From: Macrocybe gigantea
Taxonomy: Eukaryota > Basidiomycota > Agaricomycetes > Agaricales > Callistosporiaceae
Assembly: GCA_011319805.1 (NCBI GenBank)
Contig: SJRY01000234.1
Span: forward strand, 1,116,001-1,180,000
Direction: 5' to 3'
Length of the DNA: 64,000 nt
Within the stretch, counting starts at the first letter, position 1; each line of letters starts with the position of its first letter. The translations under genes were made by a program, and so were the position numbers. Below, one piece after another: positions 44,484 through 55,814 of this stretch. The notes beneath the pieces were generated by a model. It was not told the origin of the DNA. It made no database searches and saw nothing but the letters and a program-made list of their open reading frames with translations.

Positions 44484-45758
44484 TCAGCAGCTGAAGTTCA
44501 AATATTGGACAAAATCAGTCTCCATGGAATCTTGTATCTGTAGCTCGGATCCGGTGGGAATATCCAGGAACTGGAAGAGACTTCGTGAATCCATCGAATG
44601 AGACGTAGTCAAGATCCCGAGCTCCGAGAATGTTGCAGGCTCAAACGGATGGAAGTACGTCCGCAAGTCAGACGCGGCGAGGACGTCCGTCGGAGATGGA
44701 GGGTTGTCGTGCGGACCTGAAGGCGAGCTCTGTGGGTGGCTAAAATTCCAGTCGTATTCAAACGGAAACGTGGACGGCTTGCAGTCGAACTGAGGATCCA
44801 CAAATTCGTAGCTTGGAGGTTTTGGAGATATATCTATTTTCTGGATGCTAATTCAGTAAACGTTAGAGAGAAAGAGAGGATCGATGCCTACAAGCGCCTT
44901 ATCCTTTGCGGCAGGGGACTCCGGGGAAGAGATCCTAGCTTTTCTAAGGTGCCCGGCGCTCCCGGCTTGGATAAGATTCTGTTCGGGAAGCGGACGTTCA
45001 AATCCAGCCTTTCCAGCACCTTTTCTCGAGCCGGCGGAAGAGATGCTTTGGCGCCGAGGATGGCTGGAGCGTGCACTGTTACCACCAGTTTTTTTTTTCT
45101 TCATATTCTTCATCGCTTCTCTGATGTCAGCCTCAGACACGCCGTCCATGACTAGGTTCGCCAATCGTCTGCATCGTTCTTCTTCTGCCTCGTCGGCTTT
45201 CTTGACCTTCCTTTTGACAGGCTTTTCTCGACGGACGCCTGGCGAATAACTATAATCCGGATGTTCAAGGCGGTGAAGCTGCTTGCGCTGCTCGGCGAGC
45301 TTCTGATACCGAGCTCGCTCCTCCGCACCGAGATGGTTCCAGCAGTGAGCTGCGATCCGACTGATATCACGGTGGTCGCGTTCAATCGGCTGATCTTTCT
45401 GCTTTTCTTTGGCCCAGAAGTCAGAACGAAATAGCATGAATGCATTTGGAGGTCGAGAGACATGGCCGCCTGGTCGCTGGTGCGAGCTCGACAGTCTGGA
45501 TGCAGAGGGAGGCCCTTCCGCGAACGATCCGAGAGCAGAGAACGGTTGATGACTAGAAGACGATGCTATCGGTGCGGTGATACCGTCCGCCAGGCCAGAG
45601 TAGGACAAATCGTAGCCTTCCCAGTCGTTCTCTGCTGACGTGATCAGACATCGGGCTAACTCCTCCACGCAAAACATACCGGCATAATTTCTTGGCTCTT
45701 GCTTCGATAGACGACGGGATCTCCGGAGAGGGAAAGGCGTAGACCGATGTGCAGGCAT
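44484..45758 (-). CDS. HMG-box (MATA-type) transcription factor
   Basis: The DNA-binding box reads RPPNAFMLFRSDFWAKEKQK, then DHRDISRIAAHCWNHLGAEE and YQKLAEQRKQLHRLEHPDY, closely like basidiomycete MATA-HMG regulators such as Prf1/Ste11-type factors. These bind minor-groove sites and bend DNA, often in mating or development. A basic stretch (KPVKRKVKKADEAEEE, KNMKKKKTGG) follows the box. The last exon gives a Ser/Pro/Asp-rich, probable activation region. Exons: 45758-44892 and 44840-44484. A likely third intron at 45679-45617 (gtatgt...gggaag) is a stop-free 63 nt, so both forms stay open. The start ATG at 45758 is the first true ATG in frame. It is not known to be part of a mating locus here. 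Confidence 0.85.
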
Positions 45759-46462
45759 TGGAGAATCTTGGCGCAAAGACTGAGCGCTGGGCTGCTCGAA
45801 AAAGCCATCGCACAAGGGATGCAAAAGCCTTTTCTACCTCCGGGCAGACTCTCTGTATTCCGTCTACTCTCTTTTATTAGAACGGCATGTTCGCCTTGAG
45901 GCAGCATGATTAGTGTGACCCTCACGATATCACATTGCTTTCACGGCAATTTCAGAGCTCAATCTGCCGATCAGGATCAGTATTTTTGCTTCCGCTCGAT
46001 CGAAAATGCAATCCACCCCTGGGCAGGGCACAACGCGTCCTTGACATTGACTGTAAATATTTGCAAAAAATGTAACATTTCGTGTTTGTGTACCCAACGA
46101 CTTTCGATGGAGGCGCACGTATATCAGCCTCGTGTCCTTGCATTATAACTACCGTTTCTAGAAGGTGACATTGAAGGGTCATGAGACACGATGTGCTCAT
46201 ATGAAGTTCCGCGCGCCTTTGGGGGATACGTGTGAACGCCGGGGCGATGTGATAGATTATCGAATACATATCATAGCGTCTGAAAGCTGTCGCCAGGGGC
46301 CATGGTAGCGCCTTGACCACTTTGCAAGAGTGGCCATCTATGAGCCTTCCTCCGAGTCTTTATGGGGAGCCTTTTGCTTCCGTCGCTTCGATCCCGCCAC
46401 CATATCCCTATAATCACCAGGTTGGCTTTCAAAAACCGAAGGGACTCGGAAGAAAGGTGAGA
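45759..46462. other. Intergenic region between HMG-box gene and ROK1
   Basis: About 700 bp. It contains the HMG gene promoter and the ROK1 3' end. Short frames at 45952-46320 lack features of a gene. Confidence 0.4.
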
Positions 46463-48500
46463 TTACCTCTTCCTGATTGCATCTTTCCTTCCGATCTTTC
46501 TCGCCGGGTTGACAAGCTCCCCCCGTTTCACCTTACCCATCAGTTTTCTCCGCACTTTAGAAGGTTTTGGAAGTTTCAGAATCCAATCGGGCACTGGCGA
46601 ACCCGACTGAAGAAGGACGTTGGCAATACTTTACTCCCAAAGTCAGACATGCGAAAAATAGCGATGGCAAATTTGCGCACGATTTCAAATAGGGAGCATC
46701 TTCGTTCGTGAAATATGTGATTGCTTTGCCCTCTCGTCCAGCACGACCCGTGCGTCCTAGGGAAAGGAACGTGTTGAGAGAGACCGTCTTTCAGCATAGC
46801 TGCACTTGAAAGCATACCTATCCGGTGGATATAGCTTTGTACACTGGTTGGGAAGTCGTAATTAATGACTTCTCTAACCCCTTTGAAGTCCATTCCTCGG
46901 GCCATAACTTCCGTGCTTATCATCACCCAGCTTTCACCTCGACGCATACGAGAAATCGCATTCTCTCGTTCCTTTTTCGTGAGGCCAGCGTGAAGGCAAT
47001 CAACGTTCGGAATGCCGTTCAACAACAGCTCCTCCGAAAGCGAAGTTGCACGTGGTTGCGTCGAGGTGAAGATGAGGACGGGTGGATTGTACGGCTGTGA
47101 CAAATAGGCAAGCAGCGTCGGAAGCTTTGAGGGGTCATCGGCAACATATGTCAGTGATTGCGCGATGAGTGGTAATGGGGTGTCTCTGGAGAGCGATGTG
47201 TCAATCGCACACGGGAAAAGTTAGAATAGTTGTGCGCACTTCAATCCGACGACAACTCTGATAGGATCATGCAGCATCTCCATTGCAATCTTCTCCGCGT
47301 TGGCTGGAAGAGTAGCGCTGAAAACGGCCTTTTGCAGTCGTTCATGTCTACAAGCTGCGACAATTTCCTGTATTTGGGGCAGGAATTCGGAATCTAACAT
47401 GCGATCCGCTTCATCCAGCACGAGGTGCTGAACACTGTCGACAAACATGAGGTAGAGCGTAGGCGGGTAGGTGCATATCACAAAGCTTACTTGTCAAGAT
47501 TCAAGTTGCCTTCTTGAATGGCTGCAACTAGGCGTAAAGGCGTACTGATGATAACGTCTATCCGGAAAACGGTAAACTCGGTCTACAATCATGCAATACT
47601 TGAAAAGTAGCATTCACGTACCGACTTTGTCTCTAACACTTCTATCCGCTAGCGTACTTGCAGTTGCTTTGCTGAACAGCACAACCCTCCATTTTCGACC
47701 TTGAGCTAGCTTGAGACATTCGTTGTGGATTTGATGTGCAAGTTCCCGAGTAGGGGCGACAATTAAACCCCTTACGCCTTGTCCAAAGCCGCCCTTTGCA
47801 CTGCAAGCGGGGGACACGAGGTTCGAAAACAAAGGCAAGAGGTAAGATAGTGTCTTCCCTGTACCAGTAGGTGAAACGGCTGCGAGATCGCGGGACTGCG
47901 ACAGCCATGAGAGGATTGGACGCGTGTCGTAGGAGGAAAGGACATGCCTCTAGCAATATTGGTATTCCGTGTGCTTGGATGCCCGTCGGACGATCGAAGC
48001 CGTGTTGCGAGAGGTTGGATAGCAGAAGAGATGATATCTTATACCGCTCCTTGAGTGCGGCAAACGTTTCTGCGGGCTCAGGAATGTTACAGCCTTTTGT
48101 CTTTACTCGATGCCTTGGACGGTCTGGAGGGTCGTTATCTTCTGACTGAGCCAGTTCACGAAAGTCCCCTCCGTCGACCTGATCTTCTTGATCGACTTTC
48201 CTTTTCTTTCCAGCCGCTTTTCCACCCAAATTCTCAGCTTTTCGTTTTCCAGGCCCGGCTTGAGCGTATTTGAAAAAATCCAGTTCCGGTGGTATTTCAG
48301 CGTCATCCACTTTTTCAGCAACCTCCTTGGCGTTTATTTTTTTCGTCTGCTGTACTCCCGGAACACCGTTTGAATCATCGCATTTCAGTATCCAGCTCAG
48401 ATGCCAGAGAAAACGACCTCACGTTGAAAAGTTGGACATCGTCCTTGAAACGGCTTTTATTGAAGACACCTCCTCTGGTGAGCAATTGAAAGGCATCCAT
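46463..48500 (-). CDS. ROK1: DEAD-box RNA helicase ROK1/DDX52
   Basis: Nucleolar helicase needed for 18S rRNA maturation. The N-terminus [19 protein letters not shown] is typical of the family, followed by a Lys-rich linker. Helicase motifs in order: [18 protein letters not shown] (Q), SPTGTGKT (I), PTRELA (Ia), [14 protein letters not shown] (II), SATLP (III), ARGMDFKGV and [15 protein letters not shown] (VI), then a basic C-terminus [18 protein letters not shown]. Eight exons: 48500-48423, 48349-47948, 47895-47622, 47557-47491, 47434-47240, 47185-46818, 46756-46681, 46628-46463, closing to 541 codons. Intron 47947-47896 begins with GC (gcatgt), since no GT donor keeps ILLE joined to SRDLAAVSP. 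Confidence 0.93.
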
Positions 48501-49137
48501 TGTTTTGTTTAAACAAGACAGTCCTGCAAAACGCAAAATGCGTTTATAAAAGTTACGGAATCGTTTCAAGGCTGACGTAAGCATAGCAACATTGGTGTGT
48601 TCCTCGACTTGGTCGCATGCTTTGGCTCTGAGCAATGTGGAAAAATCTGTTCACGCTATGCTTCTGGACGCATCATTTTCGAGCTGGCTATGGTCATATG
48701 TCTCTTGTATCAATGCTACTTCTCCGCCGGACCGCCTTGCGGACAACAGCGTAGCTGGTGTTCCGAGCGTTACTGCGTTGCCTATCCTGCGGCTAAAACC
48801 ATTCCGTGATAACACACCCCGCTCTCGTGGACGCCCCGTACACATCTGCATGATCTTCTGCATGACAAATAACACGTATTGGAGACCATGAATGTTTTCG
48901 AGGAAGCAATACCCCATCAACCGTGCACATTGCACGATTCAATGACAGGCCGTCTTAGGGAGGATTCTGATGATTTCGACGCGGCTGCCGCTCGTGACTC
49001 GCTCTCAGGCCCGAACTTACAGACTTCTTCCGATGACACACGGCAAAATAAATCGATCGCTATCCGGATTTTGTCCGTTTTTCCATGAGGGTGGGGTCAT
49101 TTGATCCTGCGACGAGATAAATACGAAGTTGGATCTA
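48501..49137. promoter_or_regulatory. Divergent intergenic region between ROK1 and GH43 gene
   Basis: 637 bp between outward-facing starts. Open stretches on both strands at 48592-48935 show no protein features. Nothing further can be supported. Confidence 0.4.
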
Positions 49138-51270
49138 ATGGTCTCGACGATGGCTTTCTTTCTCTCTCTGTTAGCGTTAACATTGTCATTATCTGCCATT
49201 TCGGAGGCGGTGGTTATTGTTCCTGGGGCAACTTGGACTGATACCAGCGGCAATGTCATTCAAGCACACGGAGGTGGCTTTATGAAAGTTAGTATCACTG
49301 GAGATTGTCTTAACGCAAGCAAATAAGACTAACTACACTGTCTATAGGTTGGATCAACCTATTACTGGCTCGGGGAAGATAAGGCGCACAATAGCGGGCT
49401 GTTCCGTGCTGTTTCATGCTACACGGTTTTCGCTCTACCTTCGTGGATATGGAAATAGATTCTGAGGTCCTTTACTTTGTGCAGTCCACGGACCTTGTCG
49501 GCTGGACGCGTCAGAACGATGCTCTTACTCCGATCAGTGGCACTATGATTTCTACCTCGAATATCGTAGAACGCCCCAAAGGTCTAGCTCGTCTTCGTTA
49601 ATGCGAACTATATCTAGCTCAAATTACTTTTCAGTTGTTTTCAACAAAGCTGTGAGTAATGACAACGATGTTAAAACTTTGATGCTCAATTCCGCACGCT
49701 AGAATTCGGAATATGTCATGTGGTTCCACTCAGACACGTCCAAGTGGGCAATTCCTATCAAAGATACACCGCTGTAGCTAACTTTCGGTAGCTACGGGGC
49801 AGCTCAAGTCGGTGTTGCAACTGCGAAGACGCCATGCGGCCCGTATTCATACCGCGGCAGCTTTAAACCTCTGGGTGCAGATTCTCGTGATATGGGTTTA
49901 TTCCAGGATGGTACGGATTTGAATGTTGCAAGACGTCTGATCTGACATCTGTGCACAGATGATGGTCTGCTTTTAGAATTCAAAGCTATGAGATGAATTA
50001 CCCATGCCGTGACAGCCGCCCAAACCACATACTTGCTTTACGCCTCTGATAACAATCAAAACTTCAAGATTTCCCGACTGGACGCCAATTACTACAATGT
50101 TGTCTCCCAAGTTAGCGTCCTAAGCGGTTCGTGGTTGGTCCTGCTTATGTTGTGCTAGAACGTATGAATATTTCTCTAGGCTCCACGTTGGAATCCCCTG
50201 GTATCATCAAGAGAAATGGCGTAAAGACTTACATTCTCCTGCGATGTCATTGAATCTCAGCCAAACTTTAGATCTACTATTTGTTCGCCTCTCATACTAC
50301 CGGATGGGATCCCAACCCCAATAAATTCTTCACTGCATCGGTACGCGGTCTTGCTGAGGTGCACGATTTGCATAGATACTGACGGGTTCCCTAGTCTTTG
50401 GCTGGGCCATGGTCCGCCCAGGCAGACATTGCACCCTCGGCCACCCGCACATACTTTTCGCAAAATACCTTTGATATGCTCCTTAGTCAGAATGCCGCCA
50501 TCTACATGGGAGACCGCTGGCGACCTTCTTTGCTAGGGAGTAGCCGATACATGTGGTTCCCTCTTTCATGGGCTTCTGGAAGTCCTCAGATTGTTCCTGC
50601 TGATGTCTGGAGTGTGAATCTATCCGCTGGCACATATGCCGTCGCGACTGGGACTACATATGAAGCTGAAGCTGGGACTATAAGCGGGTCAGCTCAGATC
50701 TTGTCTGATTCGTCGTTCTCAGGAGGCAAAGCTGTCGGTTGGCTAGGTATGGGTTCCCTTGATGACATATTGAGCAGTGTGCTCAAGGAAGTTGCTTCTA
50801 CAGGTAATGGAGGATCCGTCACCATCAACAATGTACAGGGTACAGGATCTCCGCAATGGGTTGCCTTATATTATGCAAATGGTAGGTCTTTTTTCCTTTT
50901 CCTTCAGCGGGTTGTACACTTATACGCATCTCAACTCTACGCGAATTCAGGCGATTCCACGTGGCGTAACACCACAGTCAGGTAAGCGGGGAAATGAATG
51001 CAGACAAAGGACTACTGTCTGAGAGAGGTTCGCCAGCGTTAATGGTGGAGCAAGCGTTCTCGTAGACCAGCCAAATACCGGAGGGGGACATGTCCTTCTA
51101 TCTGTCCCTGTGAAACTCACCTTGAGGAGCGGGTCCAATTCCTTGACTTTTGCTTCCGGCCAAAGCAGTACGTTTGATTATGTCACCATGTGATGGAAAT
51201 TATGAACGGTTCTCTCTCCTCAGATTATGCGGCTGATTTGGACAAAATCATCGTATATACTGCGACGTGA
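49138..51270 (+). CDS. Secreted GH43 exo-beta-1,3-galactanase-like enzyme with CBM35-like domain
   Basis: Resembles the fungal GH43 enzymes that remove galactose from the beta-1,3-galactan backbone of arabinogalactan proteins. A signal peptide (about residues 1-25) leads into VIVPGATWTDTSGNVIQAHGGG and the five-bladed propeller, with FMKVGSTYYWLGED, NIVERPKVVFN, YVMWFHSDTSNY, VGVATAKTPCGPYSY, DMGLFQDDD, YLLYASDNN, LESPGIIKR and YFSQNTFD. From about residue 345 a CBM35-like beta-sandwich follows (YEAEAGTISGSAQILSD, GGSVTINNV, DKIIVYTAT). Fifteen exons: 49138-49287, 49348-49425, 49485-49581, 49635-49651, 49703-49743, 49792-49910, 49959-49964 (6 nt), 50016-50126, 50180-50220, 50272-50340, 50395-50746, 50804-50881, 50951-50981, 51028-51167, 51224-51270; 458 residues. 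The 6-nt exon is inferred. Skipping it also keeps the frame. Confidence 0.85.
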
Positions 51271-51343
51271 TAAATGTTGTTTACCTTACCTAAACAATGA
51301 GGTCATTAAAGAGTGTCAACGTGGTTCAACGATGTAAGCTGAC

Positions 51344-52989
51344 ATGCCAGAACTGCCAGGTAGCTTTGTTGCTTGTTCTTCGAATCTTCCGTATTCACCC
51401 ATCATTCCAAGAAGTGGAACGTGCAACGGAGCTGGTACGCTCCGTGGGCAGAGGGAAACGAATCGCTAAAGTGGAAACCGTAGACGACAAGCTCGTCTTC
51501 TCAGGTGTGACTCACGAAGACTTTGTAAGTCTTGCCATAAAGGTCTTCCAACATATTACATTTAACGAACCGATACGAGACCCGTGAGTTGGCTGGAAGA
51601 ACCCTCAAGGACGCGAGAAGATATGGTACAGGCGCTCGCTTTGCCCTCCAAACCTTCGCCTTGCGAGCTTATCTCTCACAGGAAAGTACTTTTACATCTT
51701 ACTCAGCGGCGAAGGGAAACACCCCGTTTTGCATTTTGGAATGACCGGTATGATTCAAGTGCGTCGGGAAGCTAATTTTTCACGGACAGAGGCTAAGGAT
51801 TTCAATTTGCGGATCGTAAAGGTCAAAGGCCAACTTCCGACTCATTATAAGGAAACTCCGAAGTGGGCCAGCAGCACAGATTGGCCACCGCGTTTTTACA
51901 AGGTTAGTTTAGTGCGCTTCGTCTCACTTGGCTTTAATCAAAGCTCTCTGGTCTCCCAGTTTATCCTGCATCTAGCTGAGAAAGATGGATCAGTGTTGCA
52001 GCTCGCATTCATGGATGTGCGTCGGCTAGGACGAATTCGGCTTTGTTTGGACCCTCTGAACGAACCTCCTATCTCGGCATTGGGTTTTGATCCCATCCTC
52101 TCAATGCCTTCACTGGATGATTTTACTAGAATGGTATGCAAGAGGACATGTCCCGTCAAGGCACTTCTCCTCGACCAGTCTTTCAGCGCAGGTGTGGGCA
52201 ATTGGGTAGCGGGTACTTGCTTTGGCCCATATTCTATCCGATGTCGCCATATTGACTTCGACCAAGATGAAATTCTGTATCATTCTAGGATACACCCAGA
52301 GCAACGCTGCAACACTTTGTCGGAAGAACAGTTGCAGGCGCTCCATCATCAGACCTCGGAAGTGTGTCGCATAGCGGTCTCGGTCAATGCAGATGATACC
52401 AAATTTCCTGAAAGTTGGCTGTTCAAGCATCGCTGGGTATGTGGCCACGTATGCACCTTGTCCTCTCTATGCTTACCTGGAAGAAAGGGCAAAGGCAAAA
52501 AGAGAAGCATACATTGAAACTGGTTCGTCCACTTTCCTTTGTTCTCTCGAGTAAATTCTGATCAGTGTTATAGCCATCGGGGAAGCCTGCAACGATAAAA
52601 TGGGCAACAGTTGCAGGGCGAACATCGGCCTTCGTCGCTGAGCTACAGAGCGTTTCCAAAGGTACAGCAGCCAAACTGGTGAGACCGGTTCGATCGCTGG
52701 TGGGTATTCCTTTTTTTTCCCTTCCCCTTGCGTCATTGCAAAGGTGATGTTTGCATTTAGGCCGGCAATCAGAGTGATTTGACGGCTCTCAGCGAATCAG
52801 AAGCAGAGCGGAAACGTGAGGTCCGAAAACGCAAACGGAAGGTTGTTGCCCTTCCCGACTCGCTGTCGAATGTTTGCATGCTAACATCCGTATTCCAAGG
52901 TCCCGAGAAAAGCCGATGCCAAAGAGACGAAACAAGTTACTGAAAGCGAAGACGCCTCTGCGACAAAGACGAAACGGCAAAGAAAATGA
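51344..52989 (+). CDS. Formamidopyrimidine-DNA glycosylase (Fpg/Nei family)
   Basis: Excises oxidised purines in base-excision repair. The mature N-terminus MPELPEVE supplies the catalytic proline and glutamate, with HFGMTGMI next, then DVRRLGRIRL and the helix-two-turn-helix segment VKALLLDQSFSAGVGNWVADEILY. The tail is very basic (RKREVRKRKRK, TKTKRQRK), as in plant and fungal forms, which lack the usual zinc finger. Ten exons: 51344-51359, 51412-51524, 51589-51625, 51682-51902, 51960-52212, 52267-52436, 52484-52522, 52574-52678, 52761-52841, 52900-52989, giving 374 residues. Around 52484-52500 the expected GKGKK lies in one frame and EKHTLKL in the next, at an A5 run. The model here uses an acceptor that reads through as KGQRQKEKHT. 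The gene ends 38 bp from the stop of convergent UTP5. Confidence 0.9.
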
Positions 52990-53027
52990 AGAGTACATGG
53001 AAAAAAAAATACGCGTGGGGTGTATTA

Positions 53028-55513
53028 TCATTCACTCTCGTCTTCGTCTTCGTCTTCGCTGTATTCCTCGGCTTCGTCGTCAATGAAGCCATTCATGGTC
53101 GGAGAATCGTCGTCGTCATCCTCTTCGTCCTCATATTCCTCATCTAACTCTTCGTCGCTTTCTTCCTCCTCTAAATCGCTGTCTCTGCCCAACTCAACAT
53201 CCTCCAGGCTACCTTCCTCATCACCGCTCTCAACCTCCGCTTCTATTTGTTCATCCTCACTCTCGCTTTCGCCCTCGGCATATCTCACCACGGTGTGCTC
53301 TTGCTTGCCAGAGACATCTTTGTTTTTTCGTAGAGCCAAAGGTGCAGGAGCAACTGAGGATCGCATCTCAATCTGGGATAGGACCATGTCAAGACGCCCG
53401 CTTAGCGATAGCAGACTTTCTTGCAGGGAGAGTCGGGACGTAAGCGTCGCATGAAGGCCAGACAGGCGGGCCACGAGATCGGGTATCTGTTCCTTCTATA
53501 TCAAGACAATATTTCAAAAACGGAATTGCAAACAAAGGCTTACGGTCATTAGATGGCCGCTGTGAACAACCAATGTTGCCTTAATCCAAGATATCAAACC
53601 CATTCCCCTCTGTGAACTTGCACCTCCACCGCCACCTTTCATGTTGGCTGCACGGGCGCCTCTGCCTAAACGTTCCGTACATGCGATTATTAGCGGCACT
53701 GCGAGTTGCGGAGGTAGTCTCTTGACCGTGTTGCGAATGAGATTCTGATCTGTATGGGCCAGACACATCTCAAGAAGACGAGAATCGGACGAATGTAGCG
53801 CTTGTATCAGCGTACGCGTGAGCGAGTTGGCGGGTACGCTTTGATCCTTTTTCTTGCTTTGTTTCGTTTGCTTCTTGGGTGACTCGTCGTCACTTTCGGA
53901 GATGGGTCTGACCTCACCAGAGAGAGCTGTCAGCCGTTGGCCGAGGCTCAGTTCGGCGAGATCAACATCCAGCTCGCCCTCGACGTTGCGTTCCACAAGC
54001 GCCTCCATCTCCTCGTCCTGCGCAAGCTGAACTCCCGATGCAACCGCCAGCGACGGGTTCTCAGCATATCGTTGTAGTGAAGGACCCTGTCAATCACGTC
54101 AATAGGAAACATATATGTATAGACGCCCAATGCACTCACGGTGCTTGATGCTGCCTCGGACGATGTAACAGTCACATCATCCAGCTGCACATCGGCCAAG
54201 AATTCCCCTGCAGGGTTCAAATACCGCTGAGAAATGCTGATGAGATATATGCTGACGTCGGAATTTTAGAGGATACTCACCACGGTGTCAAATACCAATC
54301 TTACTCCACCAATAAGACGAGCGATTCGTATGCTTCCCTCCTCACCCGCTAGGAACGATGCATCTATCACTCTGCCTGAAGGCATCAGATTTTTATCTGT
54401 AGAGATAGAGATGTTACTCCGTGAATGCAGTGTGGGTATTCTATGTGGTGTCCGATTTGTGCTTGCTGGGGGTGAGAGTTCAAAGGGGATGGGAAAGAGG
54501 GATATTCTACCAGATGCTGAGACAGTGAGCAAAGTCTGCTTCGAGCCAGAACCGGTATATTTTTGAGTGATGGATAGTGAGAAGCTGCGGACGTCCGACT
54601 CCAGAGGGACAGACGCCACCGGTTTGCCTTCCAAGGACGCCCCGTCCGGCGTTTCCCATATGTATAAAAATCGATCCCCCTCTGCCCGGGACAAGAAGCG
54701 CGTCGATGGTTTCGTTGACGCGTCCCACTTCAGATCCCGGATGGGCGATGCATGGCCAGTGAAGGATGCGATGTCAGCCGGTTTTTTCGTTTCCAGACCT
54801 ACGTTTGTTAGAGGCAACGATAAAAGACGGATATTGTAATGTGCGACAAGGACGTCTATTCTTTCGTCGTCGGTCATTGGTCGCACGGCCATGGACGTGT
54901 AAGGTATTCTGTCGTCATTCTTCCAGCTGCCCACAATCTCGTTTTTCTGAGCATTCCAAAGACGCACTGTTCCGTCCGATCCAGATGCCCATAGAGTAGG
55001 AGGTGTGTTCCCATTCTCGACTAGTATGACGGAATGGATTTCAGCGGTGCTGGATGGATCAGACAATGTGCGTAAGACGCGGCCATGGGATGGAGAGAAA
55101 AGCAGGATAGATCCATCCGTGAGACCCAAAATGACCACATCGATGGCTTTGTTTTCCTGCAACTCCTCCGGAGCGGAACCCATCCGCTTTTTCCTCTTCT
55201 TTTTAGTAGGCGAGGCTTCTGCCGCACCGGACTGACCGTCAAACGGGTCGAACGCGGCCCAGGTCAAAGCAGAAACGCGCGCAAAGTCAACGACATATTC
55301 TGCTACCGACCGCCCAGAGGCGGTATCATAGACACGTAGCCGATGCTTGTCGACAGCAAGGGAGACGAAGGCAAAGTGGGTGGCCTTGGGTGAGAAGGCG
55401 GAGAGTGAGGTGAGTTGGGTCGCGTCCTCGACGACGGGGTAAGAGATGACTGAGGTGGATGTGGGACGACCTTTCGGTGGTTTTGGGCGGCCTTTCTTGG
55501 ACTTTGTCGCCAT
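53028..55513 (-). CDS. UTP5: WD40/Utp12-domain nucleolar protein UTP5/WDR43
   Basis: A t-UTP/UtpA component that helps rDNA transcription and early 18S rRNA processing in the small-subunit processome. The first exon holds WD40 repeats (HFAFVSLAVDKHRLRVYD, DVVILGLTDGSILLFS, PTLWASGSDGTVRLWN, SFTGHASPIRDLKWD). The second half has the Utp12 domain (SLTRTLIQALHSSDSRLLEM, TVKRLPPQLAVPLIIACTERLG, LISWIKATLVVHSGHLM). The last 90 residues are almost all Asp, Glu and Ser. Exons: 55513-54281, 54226-54140, 54086-53544, 53495-53028, giving 776 residues. The start at 55513 is the first true ATG. Convergent with Fpg (38 bp between stops) and divergent from PHO85. Confidence 0.9.
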
Positions 55514-55814
55514 TGTCGAGCTCAAGAGCGGTAGTGAGCCTCGAAAAAAAGTTGGGATGACGGATCACGTGGACTGGCTACTGGATTAGATTGGACCGCC
55601 GATCAGCAGGCTCATCCTTGTCCTCCAGCTCGGACTTTTGACGACAACAACGCTTCGCCACAATCGCCGTTAAACGAGCACTGGTTGACGGACAACGTCC
55701 TCCTTGTACTGTCATAGTTGCCTTTTTGCCCTTGTGCTATAAACAACACGGGAACACCTTTCTTTTTCCCTGACCAACTCACGTTTCCATTCAAGAACCC
55801 GCGAGCGTCCCGAC
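55514..55814. promoter_or_regulatory. Bidirectional promoter region between UTP5 and PHO85
   Basis: 301 bp separate the two outward-facing start codons. It contains tcacgtgga near 55566-55574, again an E-box-like CACGTG core, which is the type of site bound by Pho4-like bHLH factors. That link is inference. Confidence 0.45.

Noticed and set aside
48592..48935. Frames on both strands between ROK1 and GH43
   Set aside because: Overlapping frames on both strands with no protein features and no splice support.
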